This document shows, piece by piece, positions 37,368 through 46,406 of a stretch of DNA of 64,000 nt. Each line of letters starts with the position of its first letter. Within the stretch, counting starts at the first letter, position 1. Location: positions 62,001 through 126,000 of the forward strand of contig NZ_WBMS02000003.1 of assembly GCF_008923205.2 (NCBI RefSeq). The letters are read 5' to 3'. A program made the position numbers and the translations under genes. The stretch comes from Actinomadura physcomitrii (GTDB taxonomy: Bacteria; Actinomycetota; Actinomycetes; Streptosporangiales; Streptosporangiaceae). The notes below the pieces were generated by a model. The model saw nothing but the letters and a program-made list of their open reading frames with translations. It was not told the DNA's origin and did not search any database.

Positions 37368-39095
37368 ATGCCCGCCCCCCTCACCCTGGAGTGGCACGGC
37401 GACGAGCTGCTCGACGACGGCATGCGCGCGCTGCTGTGCGGCCCGGGCGCCATGTTCGAGCGCCGCGTCGAGGACGTGCTCGGCGCGCCGGCCGAGGTGT
37501 TCGCGCAGCGGGCGCCGCACGTCCCCGCCATGCTCGCCGCCGCCGCGTCGAACACCCCCGATCAGACCTACCTCGCGTTCGCCGATGCGCCGGACCGCGC
37601 CGTGACGTTCGCCGAGGCGCACCGGCTCGCCGCCGCGTACGCCCGCGTCCTCGCCGCCCGGTACGGCATCGGCAGGGGCGACCGGGTGGCGGTGGCGGCG
37701 CCGAACGGCCTGGAGCACGTCCTGCTGTGGTGGGGCGCGCTGTCGCTCGGCGCGATCATGGTCGGGCTGAACGGCTGGTGGACGCCGGGCGAGCTCGACC
37801 ACGGCATCGGGCTGACCGGGCCGTCCGTGCTGTTCGGCGCGGGCAAGCCGCTGGTGCGCCTGGCGGAGACCCGCGCCGCCGCCGGCGGCGTCCCGGTCGT
37901 CTCGCTGGACGAGCTGCACGCCGCCGCGGCGTCCCTGCCCGATCCGTCCGGCGCGCTGCCCGGCACCGGGATCCACGAGGACGACCCCGCCGCGATCATG
38001 TTCACCAGCGGGACGACCGGCCGCCCCAAGGGCGCCACCCTGTCGCACCGCAACTTCGTGCACTTCGGGCTGTTCGGCGGGCTCGGCGGCGCCGTCGCCG
38101 CCCTCACCGGCCCGCCGGGGCGGCGGCAGGTCCCGGACGGCGTGCAGCGCGCCTCGGTGTTCGCCAACCCGCTGTTCCACGTCTCCGGCGCGTGCCTCGC
38201 GCTGGCGAACGCGCCGCTGTTCGCGCTCAAGCTGGTGCTGCCGCCGCCGGGGCGGTGGGACGCGGAGGCCGCGCTGAAGCTGACCCACGACCACGGGCTG
38301 ACGCAGTGGACCGGCGTCCCGACGCACTTCTGGCAGATGCTCACCCATCCGCGGTTCGCCGAGTACGACACCTCGCGGGTCGCGACGATCGGCAGCGGCG
38401 GCGCCACGTTCGCGCCCGAGCTGCTGCGGCTGTTCGAGGAGAGGCTGCCGGGCGTCGGCATCACCAACGGCTACGGGATGACCGAGACGACCGGGACCGG
38501 CACCTTCCTCAACGGCCGCGAGATGGACGGGCATCCCGCCTCGGTCGGCGCCGCCGCGCCCACCATCCGCGTGCAGGTCCGCGACGAGGACGGCAAGCCG
38601 CTACCCGAGGGCGAGGTCGGGCGCGTCCACATCGGCGGCGCCGGGGTGTTCCTCGGTTACTGGGGCGACGCGGAGGCGACGGCGGAGGCGCTCATGCCGG
38701 GCCGCTGGTACCGGTCCGGCGACTTCGGCCGCATCGTGGACGGCGTCCTGTACCTGGAGAGCCGGATGCGCGACCTCATCATCCGGGGCGGGGAGAACGT
38801 CTACCCGATCGAGATCGAGTACCGGCTCGTCGAGCATCCCGGTATCGCCGACGCGTGCGTGGTCGGCGTCCCGCACACCGTCCTCGGCCAGGAGGTCAAG
38901 GCCGTCGTGGTGCCGCGCGGTGGCGCGCGTCTCACCGAGCGGGAGGTGCGCGACTGGGTGGCCGCGGGACTGGCGCCCTTCAAGGTGCCCGCCCGCGTGG
39001 AGTTCCGCGACGCGCTGCCCTACAACGAGACCGGCAAGGTCATCAAGCGGCTCCTGGAGGACCCGCCGGCCACCGGGCGCGGGCATGCGATCTGA
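37368..39095 (+). CDS. Acyl-CoA synthetase (AMP-forming, FadD type)
   Basis: A 575-residue ANL ligase. The P-loop is IMFTSGTTGRPKGATLSHR (near residue 208), the A5-type motif is ITNGYGMTETTGTGTF (near 365), the adenylate-binding segment is WYRSGDFGRIVDGVLYLESR (near 446), and the C-terminal lysine motif is YNETGKVIKRLL (near 552). It has an N-terminal extension of about 45 residues compared with the FadD at 18.3 kb. It is divergent from the P450/LLM/kinase operon, suggesting it activates the carboxylate produced by side-chain oxidation. Two operator-like sites precede it. Confidence 0.92.
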   Translation: MPAPLTLEWHGDELLDDGMRALLCGPGAMFERRVEDVLGAPAEVFAQRAPHVPAMLAAAASNTPDQTYLAFADAPDRAVTFAEAHRLAAAYARVLAARYGIGRGDRVAVAAPNGLEHVLLWWGALSLGAIMVGLNGWWTPGELDHGIGLTGPSVLFGAGKPLVRLAETRAAAGGVPVVSLDELHAAAASLPDPSGALPGTGIHEDDPAAIMFTSGTTGRPKGATLSHRNFVHFGLFGGLGGAVAALTGPPGRRQVPDGVQRASVFANPLFHVSGACLALANAPLFALKLVLPPPGRWDAEAALKLTHDHGLTQWTGVPTHFWQMLTHPRFAEYDTSRVATIGSGGATFAPELLRLFEERLPGVGITNGYGMTETTGTGTFLNGREMDGHPASVGAAAPTIRVQVRDEDGKPLPEGEVGRVHIGGAGVFLGYWGDAEATAEALMPGRWYRSGDFGRIVDGVLYLESRMRDLIIRGGENVYPIEIEYRLVEHPGIADACVVGVPHTVLGQEVKAVVVPRGGARLTEREVRDWVAAGLAPFKVPARVEFRDALPYNETGKVIKRLLEDPPATGRGHAI

Positions 39096-39107
39096 TACCG
39101 GCTACAA
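39094..39107. promoter_or_regulatory. AT-rich operator-like motif, site D
   Basis: On the minus strand the sequence is TTGTAGCCGGTATC, matching site A as ATATTGTA-N4-GTATC when flanks are included. It overlaps the FadD stop codon, is followed by ATATATTTTTT, and lies about 190 bases before the GntR-family start. It may serve GntR autoregulation. Confidence 0.4.
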
Positions 39108-39295
39108 TATATTTTTTGCGTGCCGTACCCGGCGGCGCACCGCCCCGGCGGACGCGCCGGGTCCGCGGGCCGCCGGACGCGGGGAGTACGCGCTGCTAGC
39201 TTTGCGTTGCGTGCCGGGCGGTGTCGGACCGCCCACCGGACCTAGGAGTGAGAGCGATCCCGCGGAGCCAGGAACCCGAGCTGCGGGCCGCCGGT

Positions 39296-40006
39296 ATGAC
39301 GGACGGCGCCGGCGCGCTCCCGGGGCAGAACCTGTCCCGGCTGACCAGCGGCGAGCAGGTCCGGCTCTACCTGCGCCGGCTGATCTTCGACGGCGTGCTG
39401 CGCCAGGGGCAGCGGGTCCCGCAGGACGCGGTGGCGCGCGCGCTCGGGGTGTCGAGGATCCCCGTCCGCGAGGCGCTGATCGCGCTGGAGCGGGAGGGCT
39501 GGATCACGATCATCGCCCACCGGGGCGCGTTCGTGAACGCGCTCGACGAGCCGTCGGTCCGCGACCACTACGAGCTGTACGGGCTGTTCTACGGCTTCGG
39601 GGCCCGGCGGGCGGTGGAGCGGCAGGGCGCCGAGCTGGGCGAGCGGCTGGCGCCCCTGCAGAAGGAGATCGCCGCGGCGGACGGCGCCGAGGCGCTGCAG
39701 GAGCTGACGGCGCGCTTCCACGGCCTGGTCGTGGAGGCGGCACAGTCGCCGCGGCTGCGCAACATGCTGAAGCAGATGACCGGCATCGTGCCCGGCAACG
39801 TCTTCGAGCTGGTGCCCGGCGTGCCGGCCGCGGAGAAGCGCGGCACCGCCGCGATCGTCCGCGCGATGAAGAAGGCCGACGCGCAGGCCGCGGAGCGCGA
39901 GTACGTCGCGATGCTGCGCGGCCAGGGCGACCTGGTCGTCCGGCTGTTCCGCGGCCGGGGCATGTTCGAGCGGCCGGACGCGGAGGCGGAGCCCGCCGCG
40001 CCCTGA
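39296..40006 (+). CDS. GntR family regulator (FCD/FadR subfamily)
   Basis: A 236-residue regulator. The N-terminal winged helix has EQVRLYLRRLIFDGVLRQGQ and VARALGVSRIPVREALIALE (near residues 47-66). The C-terminal FCD-type helical domain starts near residue 88 with DEPSVRDHYELYGLFYGFGA and includes a metal/ligand-site ARFHGLVVEAAQSPRL. The start is uncertain: ATG 39296, GTG 39248 and GTG 39221 are all in frame and none has a strong ribosome-binding site. It lies between lipid-catabolic genes and is the best local candidate for binding the TTGTA-N6-ATC sites. A stem-loop follows at 40012-40031. Confidence 0.88.
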   Translation: MTDGAGALPGQNLSRLTSGEQVRLYLRRLIFDGVLRQGQRVPQDAVARALGVSRIPVREALIALEREGWITIIAHRGAFVNALDEPSVRDHYELYGLFYGFGARRAVERQGAELGERLAPLQKEIAAADGAEALQELTARFHGLVVEAAQSPRLRNMLKQMTGIVPGNVFELVPGVPAAEKRGTAAIVRAMKKADAQAAEREYVAMLRGQGDLVVRLFRGRGMFERPDAEAEPAAP

Positions 40007-40011
40007 GAGCG

Positions 40012-40031
40012 TCCCGGCGCCTGCGCCGGGA
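40012..40031 (+). terminator. GC-rich stem-loop after gntR-type gene
   Basis: TCCCGGCGC (40012-40020) is the exact reverse complement of GCGCCGGGA (40023-40031), giving an effective eight-base stem with a four-base loop six bases after the stop codon. There is no U-tract. Confidence 0.55.
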
Positions 40032-40100
40032 GGGCCCGCCCGGCACGGGCGCGGCCCGGCCGCCCGCCCGGCGGCATGAGCGACGACCGTTGAGGTGCAT

Positions 40101-40766
40101 GTGACGAACACGTCCGAATCCCCGCATCCCGCGCTGGTGGGCCGCGAAGCGGAGTCCGCGGCGCTGATGGACGCCATCCGGCGGCTCATCGCGGTCGCCA
40201 CGGCGACGACGGCGCCCGCGGAGGAGACGCTGGCGGCGGCGCGCGAGCTGGAGTCCGTCGCCGACGCGCTGGAGCGGCACGTCCCCGACCCGCCGCTGCC
40301 GAAGACGATGCTGCACATGTCCGGCGACGGCCGGCCCGACCTCGCCGGGCGCATGGCCTACGACCTCGTCATCGGTCGGCACAACCCGATGGCGCTCCCG
40401 CTGGAGGTGGCGTTCGAGCCGCCGAAGGCGCTGCTGCGCGGCACGTTCACCCGCCCCTACGAGGGGCCGCCCGGCTGCGTGCACGGCGCGGTGATCGCGG
40501 GCGCGTTCGACATCCTGTGCGCGGCGGCGAACTTCATCGCCGGGGTCGCCGGCCCGACGGCCCGGCTGGAGATCGCCTACCGCCGGCCGACCCTGCTCGG
40601 CGAGCCGTGCCTGTTCGAGGGCGAGGTCGAGGCCCGCGAGGGCAAGCGGGTGCGCACGGTCGGGCGGCTCCTGCAGCGCGGCCGGGTGACGGTCGAGGCG
40701 ACCGGCGACTTCGTCCACCTCGACCGCGAGGACATCGCCCGCATGGCCGCCCAGATGGCGGAGTGA
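40101..40766 (+). CDS. Hotdog-fold thioesterase (PaaI/4HBT type)
   Basis: A 221-residue protein. The first 75 residues are an alpha-helical extension. The hotdog domain follows with GRHNPMALPLEVAFEPPKAL, the catalytic-loop-like YEGPPGCVHGAVIAGAFDIL (near residue 118) and RLEIAYRRPTLLGEPCLFEG. Family members hydrolyse acyl-CoA thioesters. GAGGT just upstream favours GTG 40101 over GTG 40095. It sits between the GntR regulator and the MFS exporter and may release free acid from CoA esters in this lipid region. Confidence 0.85.
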   Translation: MTNTSESPHPALVGREAESAALMDAIRRLIAVATATTAPAEETLAAARELESVADALERHVPDPPLPKTMLHMSGDGRPDLAGRMAYDLVIGRHNPMALPLEVAFEPPKALLRGTFTRPYEGPPGCVHGAVIAGAFDILCAAANFIAGVAGPTARLEIAYRRPTLLGEPCLFEGEVEAREGKRVRTVGRLLQRGRVTVEATGDFVHLDREDIARMAAQMAE

Positions 40767-40827
40767 CCGGGCGGGAAGAAGGAGCGTTCAGGGCCGCGGC
40801 CAGGGACGCTCGCTTTTCCACAATGTT

Positions 40828-40860
40828 TATGGGCCATACACATTTTGTGTATGGCCCATA
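40828..40860. promoter_or_regulatory. 33-base perfect palindrome upstream of MFS exporter
   Basis: TATGGGCCATACACA (40828-40842) and TGTGTATGGCCCATA (40846-40860) are perfect 15-base arms around TTT. The element is 70 bases before the exporter start and 62 bases after the thioesterase gene. It could be an operator for a drug-responsive repressor or a bidirectional terminator; its AT-rich inner part and position favour an operator. Confidence 0.6.
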
Positions 40861-40882
40861 TCGTATTTATCGTGCATATGGA

Positions 40883-40904
40883 CGGCTCCGCCACCGCGGA
40901 GCCG
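40883..40904 (+). promoter_or_regulatory. 5'-leader hairpin before MFS exporter
   Basis: CGGCTCCGC (40883-40891) pairs with GCGGAGCCG (40896-40904) around a four-base CACC loop. It lies between the long palindrome and the AGAGGAG ribosome-binding site of the exporter gene, so it should fold in the transcript leader. Function unknown; it may influence termination or translation. Confidence 0.4.
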
Positions 40905-40930
40905 CCCCGTTTCTCGAAGAGGAGACTCAC

Positions 40931-42376
40931 GTGGACGACTCCCGGTCCACCGTCCGCCCGAACGGCATCGTCGCGGTGCTCGCCGTCGCGGGCATCGTCG
41001 CCGCGTTCATGCAGACGCTGGTGGTGCCGCTGATCGCCGACCTGCCGAAGCTGCTGCACACCACGGCCTCCAACGCGACCTGGGTGATCACCGGCACGCT
41101 GCTGGCGTCCGCGGTCGCGATGCCGATGATCGGCCGGCTCGGCGACCTGTACGGCAAGCGCCGGCTGATGCTGGCCTGCATGGTGCCGCTGATCGCCGGC
41201 TCGGTGGTGTGCGCGCTGGCGGGCTCGCTCTGGCCGATGATCATCGGCCGCGGCCTGCAGGGCCTCGGCATGGGCATGATCCCGCTCGGTATCAGCGCGC
41301 TGCGCGACCTGCTGCCGCCCGAGCGGCTCGGCTCGTCCATCGCGCTGATGAGCTCCTCGATGGGCATCGGTGCCGCCTTCGGGCTGCCGATCGCCGCGCT
41401 GGTCGCCGAGAACACCAGCTGGCGCGTGCTCTTCTGGGGATCGGCCGCGCTGAGCGTCCTCGTCGCCGTGCTGATCTGGCTGCTGGTGCCCGCCGTGCCC
41501 GCGCAGGCCAAGGGCCGCTTCGACGCCCCCGGCGCGGCCGGGCTCGGCGCCGGCCTCGTCTGCCTGCTGCTCGCCGTGTCCAAGGGCGCCGACTGGGGCT
41601 GGGCGAGCGGCACCACCGTCGGCCTGTTCGCCGCCGCCGTGATCGTCCTGCTCGCGTGGGGGTGGTGGGAGCTGCGCACCCGCGACCCGCTCGTCGACCT
41701 GCGCGTCACCGCCCGGCCGCAGGTGCTGCTCACCAACGCCGCGTCGGTCGTGGTCGGCTTCTCCATGTACGCCCAGTCGCTGATCGCGCCGCAGCTCCTG
41801 CAACTGCCCGAGCAGACCGGGTACGGCCTCGGCCAGTCGATGGTGGCCGCCGGGCTGTGGATGGTCCCCTCCGGCCTGGTGATGATGGCGGTGTCCCCGC
41901 TCGGCGCGCGGCTGTCGGCCGCCCGCGGCCCCAAGATCACGCTGATCAGCGGGGCCCTGGTGATCGCGGCCGGGTACGGGTCGGCGCAGGTCCTGCTGGG
42001 GCACGCCTGGGGCCTGATGCTCTTCACCGCGATCTGCAGCGGCGGCGTCGGCCTCGCCTACGGCGCGATGCCCGCCCTCATCATGAGCGCGGTGCCGCAG
42101 TCGGAGACCGGCTCGGCCAACAGCTTCAACACGCTGATGCGCTCCATCGGCACGTCGGTGTCCGCCGCCGTCGTCGGGGCCGTGCTGTCGCAGATGACGA
42201 TCAGCCTCGGCGGGCACGCGCTGCCCTCGCAGAACGGGTTCCGCACCGGCCTCGCGATCGGCTGCGGCGTCGCCGTCCTCGCCGCGCTGATCGCCACGAC
42301 GATCCCGGGCCGCCGCGCGGCCGCCACCGCGCGGGAGGCCGCGCCCGCCGAGCCGTCCACCGAGCCGGTGGCCTGA
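40931..42376 (+). CDS. MFS drug exporter (DHA2/EmrB type, 14 TM)
   Basis: A 481-residue major facilitator. Motif A is visible as GRLGDLYGKRRLMLACM (near residue 69). Motif C-like LMSSSMGIGAAFGLPIAALV lies in TM5, and motif B is MIIGRGLQGLGMGMIPLGIS. About fourteen hydrophobic segments fit the proton-driven DHA2 family, which exports drugs and amphiphiles. The GTG at 40931 follows AGAGGAG; the frame stays open upstream through non-coding palindromes and was not used. An unusually perfect 33-base palindrome precedes it, but no regulator gene adjoins. Converges on ctaD. Confidence 0.9.
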   Translation: MDDSRSTVRPNGIVAVLAVAGIVAAFMQTLVVPLIADLPKLLHTTASNATWVITGTLLASAVAMPMIGRLGDLYGKRRLMLACMVPLIAGSVVCALAGSLWPMIIGRGLQGLGMGMIPLGISALRDLLPPERLGSSIALMSSSMGIGAAFGLPIAALVAENTSWRVLFWGSAALSVLVAVLIWLLVPAVPAQAKGRFDAPGAAGLGAGLVCLLLAVSKGADWGWASGTTVGLFAAAVIVLLAWGWWELRTRDPLVDLRVTARPQVLLTNAASVVVGFSMYAQSLIAPQLLQLPEQTGYGLGQSMVAAGLWMVPSGLVMMAVSPLGARLSAARGPKITLISGALVIAAGYGSAQVLLGHAWGLMLFTAICSGGVGLAYGAMPALIMSAVPQSETGSANSFNTLMRSIGTSVSAAVVGAVLSQMTISLGGHALPSQNGFRTGLAIGCGVAVLAALIATTIPGRRAAATAREAAPAEPSTEPVA

Positions 42377-42397
42377 CCGGCTGGTCCGCCGGGGCCG

Positions 42398-44086
42398 CTA
42401 CGGGCCGCCGGGCGGCGGGGGCGTGGCGATCTCCGCCTCCTCCGGCGGCTCCAGCGGCGGGTAGTGCAGATCGAACGCCGGCCGCATCGACCGGATCCGC
42501 GGCATTTGCGTGAAGTTGTGGCGGGGCGGCGGGCACGACGTCGCCCACTCCAGCGAGTTGCCGAAGCCCCACGGGTCGTCCACGCCGACGCGTTCGCCGC
42601 GCCGGTGCGTCCGGTAGACGTTCCACAGGAACGCGAAGGTGGACGCGCCGAGGACGAACGCGCCGATCGACGACACCAGGTTCAGCGTCGCGAACTCCCG
42701 GGGGTAGTCGGCGTAGCGGCGGGGCATGCCTGCGGCGCCGAGCCAGTGCTGGACGAGGAAGGTGGTGTGGAAGCCGGCGAACAGCGACCAGAAATGGATC
42801 TTCCCCCAGGTCTCGTCGAGCCTCCTGCCGGTCATCTTCGGCCACCAGAAGTAGAACCCGCCGAACATCGCGAACACCACGGTCCCGAACAGGACGTAGT
42901 GCAGGTGCCCCACGACGAAGAAGGAGTCGGTGAGGTGGAAGTCCATGGCGGGCGAGGCCAGGATCACCCCTGTCAGCCCGCCGAACAGGAAGGTCACCAG
43001 GAAGCCGATCGCCCACAGCATCGGTGCGGCCAGGACGAGCTCGCCCTTCCACATGGTGCCGACCCAGTTGAAGAACTTCACCCCCGTCGGCACGGCGATC
43101 ATGAACGAGGTGATCGAGAAGAACGGCAGCAGGACCTGGCCGGTGGCGAACATGTGGTGCGCCCACACCGCCATCGACAGCCCGGTGATGGCGATGGTGG
43201 CGGCGACCAGCGCCAGGTACCCGAAGATCGGTTTGCGGGAGAACACGGGGATGATCTCGGTGACGATCCCGAAGAACGGCAGCGCCACGATGTAGACCTC
43301 GGGGTGGCCGAAGAACCAGAACAGGTGCTGCCACAGCAGCGCGCCGCCGTTGTGCGGGTCGTAGATGTGCGTGCCGAGCCTGCGGTCGGCCTCCAGCGCG
43401 AACAGCGCGGCGGCCAGCACCGGGAACGCGACGATGACCATCAGGCTGGTCAGCAGCACGTTCCAGGTGAAGATCGGCATCCGGAACATCAGCATGCCGG
43501 GCGCGCGCATGGCGGTGATCGTGGTGATCAGGTTGACGCCGGTCAGGGTCGTCCCGACACCGGACAGGATCAGGCCCATGACCCACATGTCCTTGCCGAG
43601 GCCCGGTGAGTAGACGGCCGAGTTCAGCGGGGCGTAGGCGAACCATCCGAAACTGGCGGCGCCGAGCGGGGCGAGGAACCCGGCCAGCACGATCAGCGAG
43701 CCGAACGCGAACAGGTAGAAGGTGAGGGCGTTCAGGCGGGGGAACGCCACGTCGGGCGCGCCGATCTGCAGCGGCACGATCACGTTGGCGAACCCCAGGA
43801 ACAGGGGGGTGGCGAACAGCAGCATCATGATGGTGCCGTGGATGGTGAACAGCTCGTTGTACTGCAGGTTGTCCATCACCTGAAGGCCCGGCCTCATGAG
43901 CTCGGACCGCATCAGCATCGCCATCAGCCCGGCGATCAGGAACATGGCGAACGAGGTGGTCAGGTACATGTAGCCGACCACCTTGTGGTCGGTCGTCGCC
44001 AGGACGTCGCCGATCCGCTTCCCGAGGCCGTGCCGCCGCAGCGCCTCCTCCGCGCTGGTGTCGGCCGCCTCCTCGACCGCCGTCAT
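42398..44086 (-). CDS. ctaD: Cytochrome c oxidase subunit I (aa3 type)
   Basis: A 562-residue heme-copper oxidase subunit I with twelve TM helices. The heme a ligand is in [17 protein letters not shown]. The Cu-B ligands and the cross-linked Tyr are in [15 protein letters not shown]. The K/D channel region and AHHMFATGQ follow, and the heme a3/a ligands are in [13 protein letters not shown]. It closely matches actinobacterial CtaD in length. It stands alone here, with no ctaC, ctaE or qcr genes, so it is probably an additional paralogue. The ATG at 44086 follows GGGAGGGGG. Confidence 0.96.
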   Translation of the reverse strand: MTAVEEAADTSAEEALRRHGLGKRIGDVLATTDHKVVGYMYLTTSFAMFLIAGLMAMLMRSELMRPGLQVMDNLQYNELFTIHGTIMMLLFATPLFLGFANVIVPLQIGAPDVAFPRLNALTFYLFAFGSLIVLAGFLAPLGAASFGWFAYAPLNSAVYSPGLGKDMWVMGLILSGVGTTLTGVNLITTITAMRAPGMLMFRMPIFTWNVLLTSLMVIVAFPVLAAALFALEADRRLGTHIYDPHNGGALLWQHLFWFFGHPEVYIVALPFFGIVTEIIPVFSRKPIFGYLALVAATIAITGLSMAVWAHHMFATGQVLLPFFSITSFMIAVPTGVKFFNWVGTMWKGELVLAAPMLWAIGFLVTFLFGGLTGVILASPAMDFHLTDSFFVVGHLHYVLFGTVVFAMFGGFYFWWPKMTGRRLDETWGKIHFWSLFAGFHTTFLVQHWLGAAGMPRRYADYPREFATLNLVSSIGAFVLGASTFAFLWNVYRTHRRGERVGVDDPWGFGNSLEWATSCPPPRHNFTQMPRIRSMRPAFDLHYPPLEPPEEAEIATPPPPGGP

Positions 44087-44310
44087 CCGTGGCCCCCTCC
44101 CGCCGCCGTGCCTACACCGGGCACTAGCCCGAGAAAGCCCACGTCAAACGCCGCTCACCGCCCGATCATCGTCATGGTGGGGCGGCCGCGGCAGGGGCCG
44201 GGCACCGTCCGGCGCGCCCCCGCTACGCTCTCCTGGAAGATCAAGGACGACGGCCGGACGGCGGGCGGTCCGCTCGCCCGCCCGTGCGGCACGACCGGGA
44301 GGAGAGCGCC

Positions 44311-45171
44311 GTGGAGCTGTCCGGCGTCGGTGTGTGGAGCCAGCAACTGCGCTACGGGGACGCCGCCGAGGCGGCCGAGGCCGCCGCGGAACTGGAGGAG
44401 CTCGGGTACCGCGCGATGTGGATCCCCGACATCGGGGGACCGGTGTTCGACGCGGTCGGCAACCTCCTCGCGGCGACCCGCCGCGCGGTCGTCGCGACCG
44501 GCATCCTGAACCTGTGGATGCACGCGCCCGAGGACGCCGCCGCGTCGTTCGCGTCGCTGTCGGCCGAGCACGGCGACCGCTTCCTCATGGGCATCGGGGT
44601 GAGCCACGCCCCGCTCGTGGACGCCTCGGAGCCCGGCCGCTACCGCAGGCCGCTCGCGGCGATGTCCGCCTTCCTCGACGGCCTCGACGCGGCCGAACGC
44701 CCCGTCCCCCGGGAGAGCCGGGTGCTCGCCGCGCTCGGCCCCCGGATGCTGGAGACGGCGGCGAAGCGGGCCCGCGGCGCCCACCCGTACCTCGTCCCGC
44801 CGGAGCACACCCGGCTCGCCCGCGAGGCCGTCGGGGAGGGCCCGCTCGTCCTCCCGGAGCAGACGGTGATCCTCTGCTCGACGCGGGACGAGGCGCGCAC
44901 CATCGGGACCGACTGGCTGCGCTCCTACCTGAGCCTGCCGAACTACGCGGGCAACCTGCTGCGGGTCGGGTTCGCGCAGGAGGATGTCGACACGGTGAGC
45001 GACCGGCTGTTCGACGCCCTGATCGCCTGGGGCGACGAGGAGGCGATCCGGCGCCGGGTGGACGAGCACCGCGCCGCCGGCGCCGACCACGTCTGCGTGC
45101 AGGTGCTCACGGCCGACGGCAACGCGTTCCCCCGCGAGGAATGGCGCCGCCTGGCCCCGGCCCTGGCCTAG
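44311..45171 (+). CDS. LLM-class F420-dependent oxidoreductase (TIGR03620-like)
   Basis: A 286-residue short LLM-family enzyme: VGVWSQQLRYGDAAEAAEAA at the N-terminus, LEELGYRAMWIPDIGG, then ATGILNLWMHAPEDAAASFA (near residue 64) and GDRFLMGIGVSHAPLVD. This pattern is that of the TIGR03620 F420-dependent subfamily, recognised from memory. The GTG at 44311 is six bases after GGGAGGAG. Its 224-base upstream gap to ctaD shows no other gene. Substrate unknown. A stem-loop (45192-45221) follows the stop. Confidence 0.88.
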   Translation: MELSGVGVWSQQLRYGDAAEAAEAAAELEELGYRAMWIPDIGGPVFDAVGNLLAATRRAVVATGILNLWMHAPEDAAASFASLSAEHGDRFLMGIGVSHAPLVDASEPGRYRRPLAAMSAFLDGLDAAERPVPRESRVLAALGPRMLETAAKRARGAHPYLVPPEHTRLAREAVGEGPLVLPEQTVILCSTRDEARTIGTDWLRSYLSLPNYAGNLLRVGFAQEDVDTVSDRLFDALIAWGDEEAIRRRVDEHRAAGADHVCVQVLTADGNAFPREEWRRLAPALA

Positions 45172-45191
45172 CCCGGCCACCGCGCCGGCCT

Positions 45192-45221
45192 GGCCGGACC
45201 CGCCGTCGGCCCGGTCCGGCC
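45192..45221 (+). terminator. GC-rich stem-loop terminator
   Basis: GGCCGGACC (45192-45200) pairs with GGTCCGGCC (45213-45221) around a twelve-base loop, twenty bases after the LLM gene and before the start of the FAD oxidoreductase gene. No U-tract. Confidence 0.5.
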
Positions 45222-45267
45222 CGGGATCGCTCTTGGTGCCCGGCGGGCGGGATGCCAGGCTGAGGTG

Positions 45268-46395
45268 ATGCGGATACTCGTCATCGGTGCGGGCATCATC
45301 GGCGCGGCGCTCGCCGACCGGCTCGCCCGCCGGGTGGACGGCGGGCCGCCCGGGAGCCGCGACGCGGTGACGGTCGTCGAGGAGCGGCGGCCCGGCGCCG
45401 GGACGTCCGGGACCAGCTACGCCTGGTTCAACGCCAACGACCCCGAAGACCCGGCCTACCACCGGTTCCGGACGGACGCGCTGCGCACCTGGCGCGACGT
45501 GGCCGCCGGGTTCGGCGGCCCGTCCTGGTACCGGGCGGTGGGCAACATCGCGTGGGCGGTGGACGAGGACGCCAAGGCGGAGCTGGCCGCGCGGGTCGAC
45601 GCCCTGACCCGCCTCGGCTACGCCGCCCACGTGATCGGCGGCGACCGGTTGCGCGCGCTGGAACCGGCCGTCCGGGTTCCGCGCGGCGCGCTCGTCGCGC
45701 ACTATCCCGACGAAGGCTTCGTTCACGGGGGCCTCGCGGCGGAGGCCCTCGCGCGGCGGGCGCAGGAGTCCGGTGCCCGCGTCGTCACCGGGCGCCGCGC
45801 GGTCCGACTCAACGTCGACGGCGGCCGGGTCACCGGGGCGCGCCTCGACGACGGCCGCGACCTGGACGCCGACCTCACGATCTGCGCCGCCGGCCGGGAC
45901 GCGCCCGCGCTGCTGGCCACCGCCGGGATCGTCCTGCCGCTGGCCGACCCGTCCGTGCCCGGTTCGCCGGCGCCGTGCCTGGTCGCCACCACGACGCCGG
46001 TGCCCGGCGTCCTCACCGGGCTCGTGCACGGGCCGGAGCTGTCCATGCGCCCGGCGGAGAACGGGGGGCTCGTCCTGGAGGCCGTCGACATCGACGCCGG
46101 CATCGACGACGCGGTCCCGGCGGACCGGATCGAGGCCGCCGGGACCGAGCTCCTCGCCCGCGCCGGTGCCCTCGTCCCCGGCCTGAGCACGGACATCACC
46201 GATGTGCGCCGGTGCGTGCGGCCCCTGCCGACCGACGGCTACCCGCTCGTCGGCCCGCAGCTCCCCGGCCTCTACACCGCCGTCGCGCACAGCGGCATCA
46301 CGCTCGGCCCCTATCTGGCCGAGCTGATCGACCAGGAGGTCCACGGCCGTCCCGCCGCGGCGCTCGGCCCGTACCGGCCGGGCCGGCACGTCTGA
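45268..46395 (+). CDS. FAD-dependent amino-acid-oxidase-like oxidoreductase (DAO family)
   Basis: A 375-residue protein of the DAO superfamily (D-amino acid oxidase, glycine oxidase, sarcosine oxidase). The FAD motif is RILVIGAGIIGAALADRLA (residues 2-20). TSYAWFNANDP follows near residue 53, and the C-terminal LPTDGYPLVGPQLPGLYTAV and AHSGITLGPYLAELI close the FAD site. It probably oxidises the C-N bond of a secondary amine or amino acid. ATG 45268 or the overlapping GTG at 45265 could start it. It converges on the bkd operon with an 11-base gap. Confidence 0.88.
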   Translation: MRILVIGAGIIGAALADRLARRVDGGPPGSRDAVTVVEERRPGAGTSGTSYAWFNANDPEDPAYHRFRTDALRTWRDVAAGFGGPSWYRAVGNIAWAVDEDAKAELAARVDALTRLGYAAHVIGGDRLRALEPAVRVPRGALVAHYPDEGFVHGGLAAEALARRAQESGARVVTGRRAVRLNVDGGRVTGARLDDGRDLDADLTICAAGRDAPALLATAGIVLPLADPSVPGSPAPCLVATTTPVPGVLTGLVHGPELSMRPAENGGLVLEAVDIDAGIDDAVPADRIEAAGTELLARAGALVPGLSTDITDVRRCVRPLPTDGYPLVGPQLPGLYTAVAHSGITLGPYLAELIDQEVHGRPAAALGPYRPGRHV

Positions 46396-46406
46396 CCGGC
46401 GCCGGT

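Noticed and set aside
40845-41033. Small frame across the 33-base palindrome
   Set aside because: It is made of palindrome and hairpin sequence and overlaps the exporter start in another frame; no ribosome-binding site.
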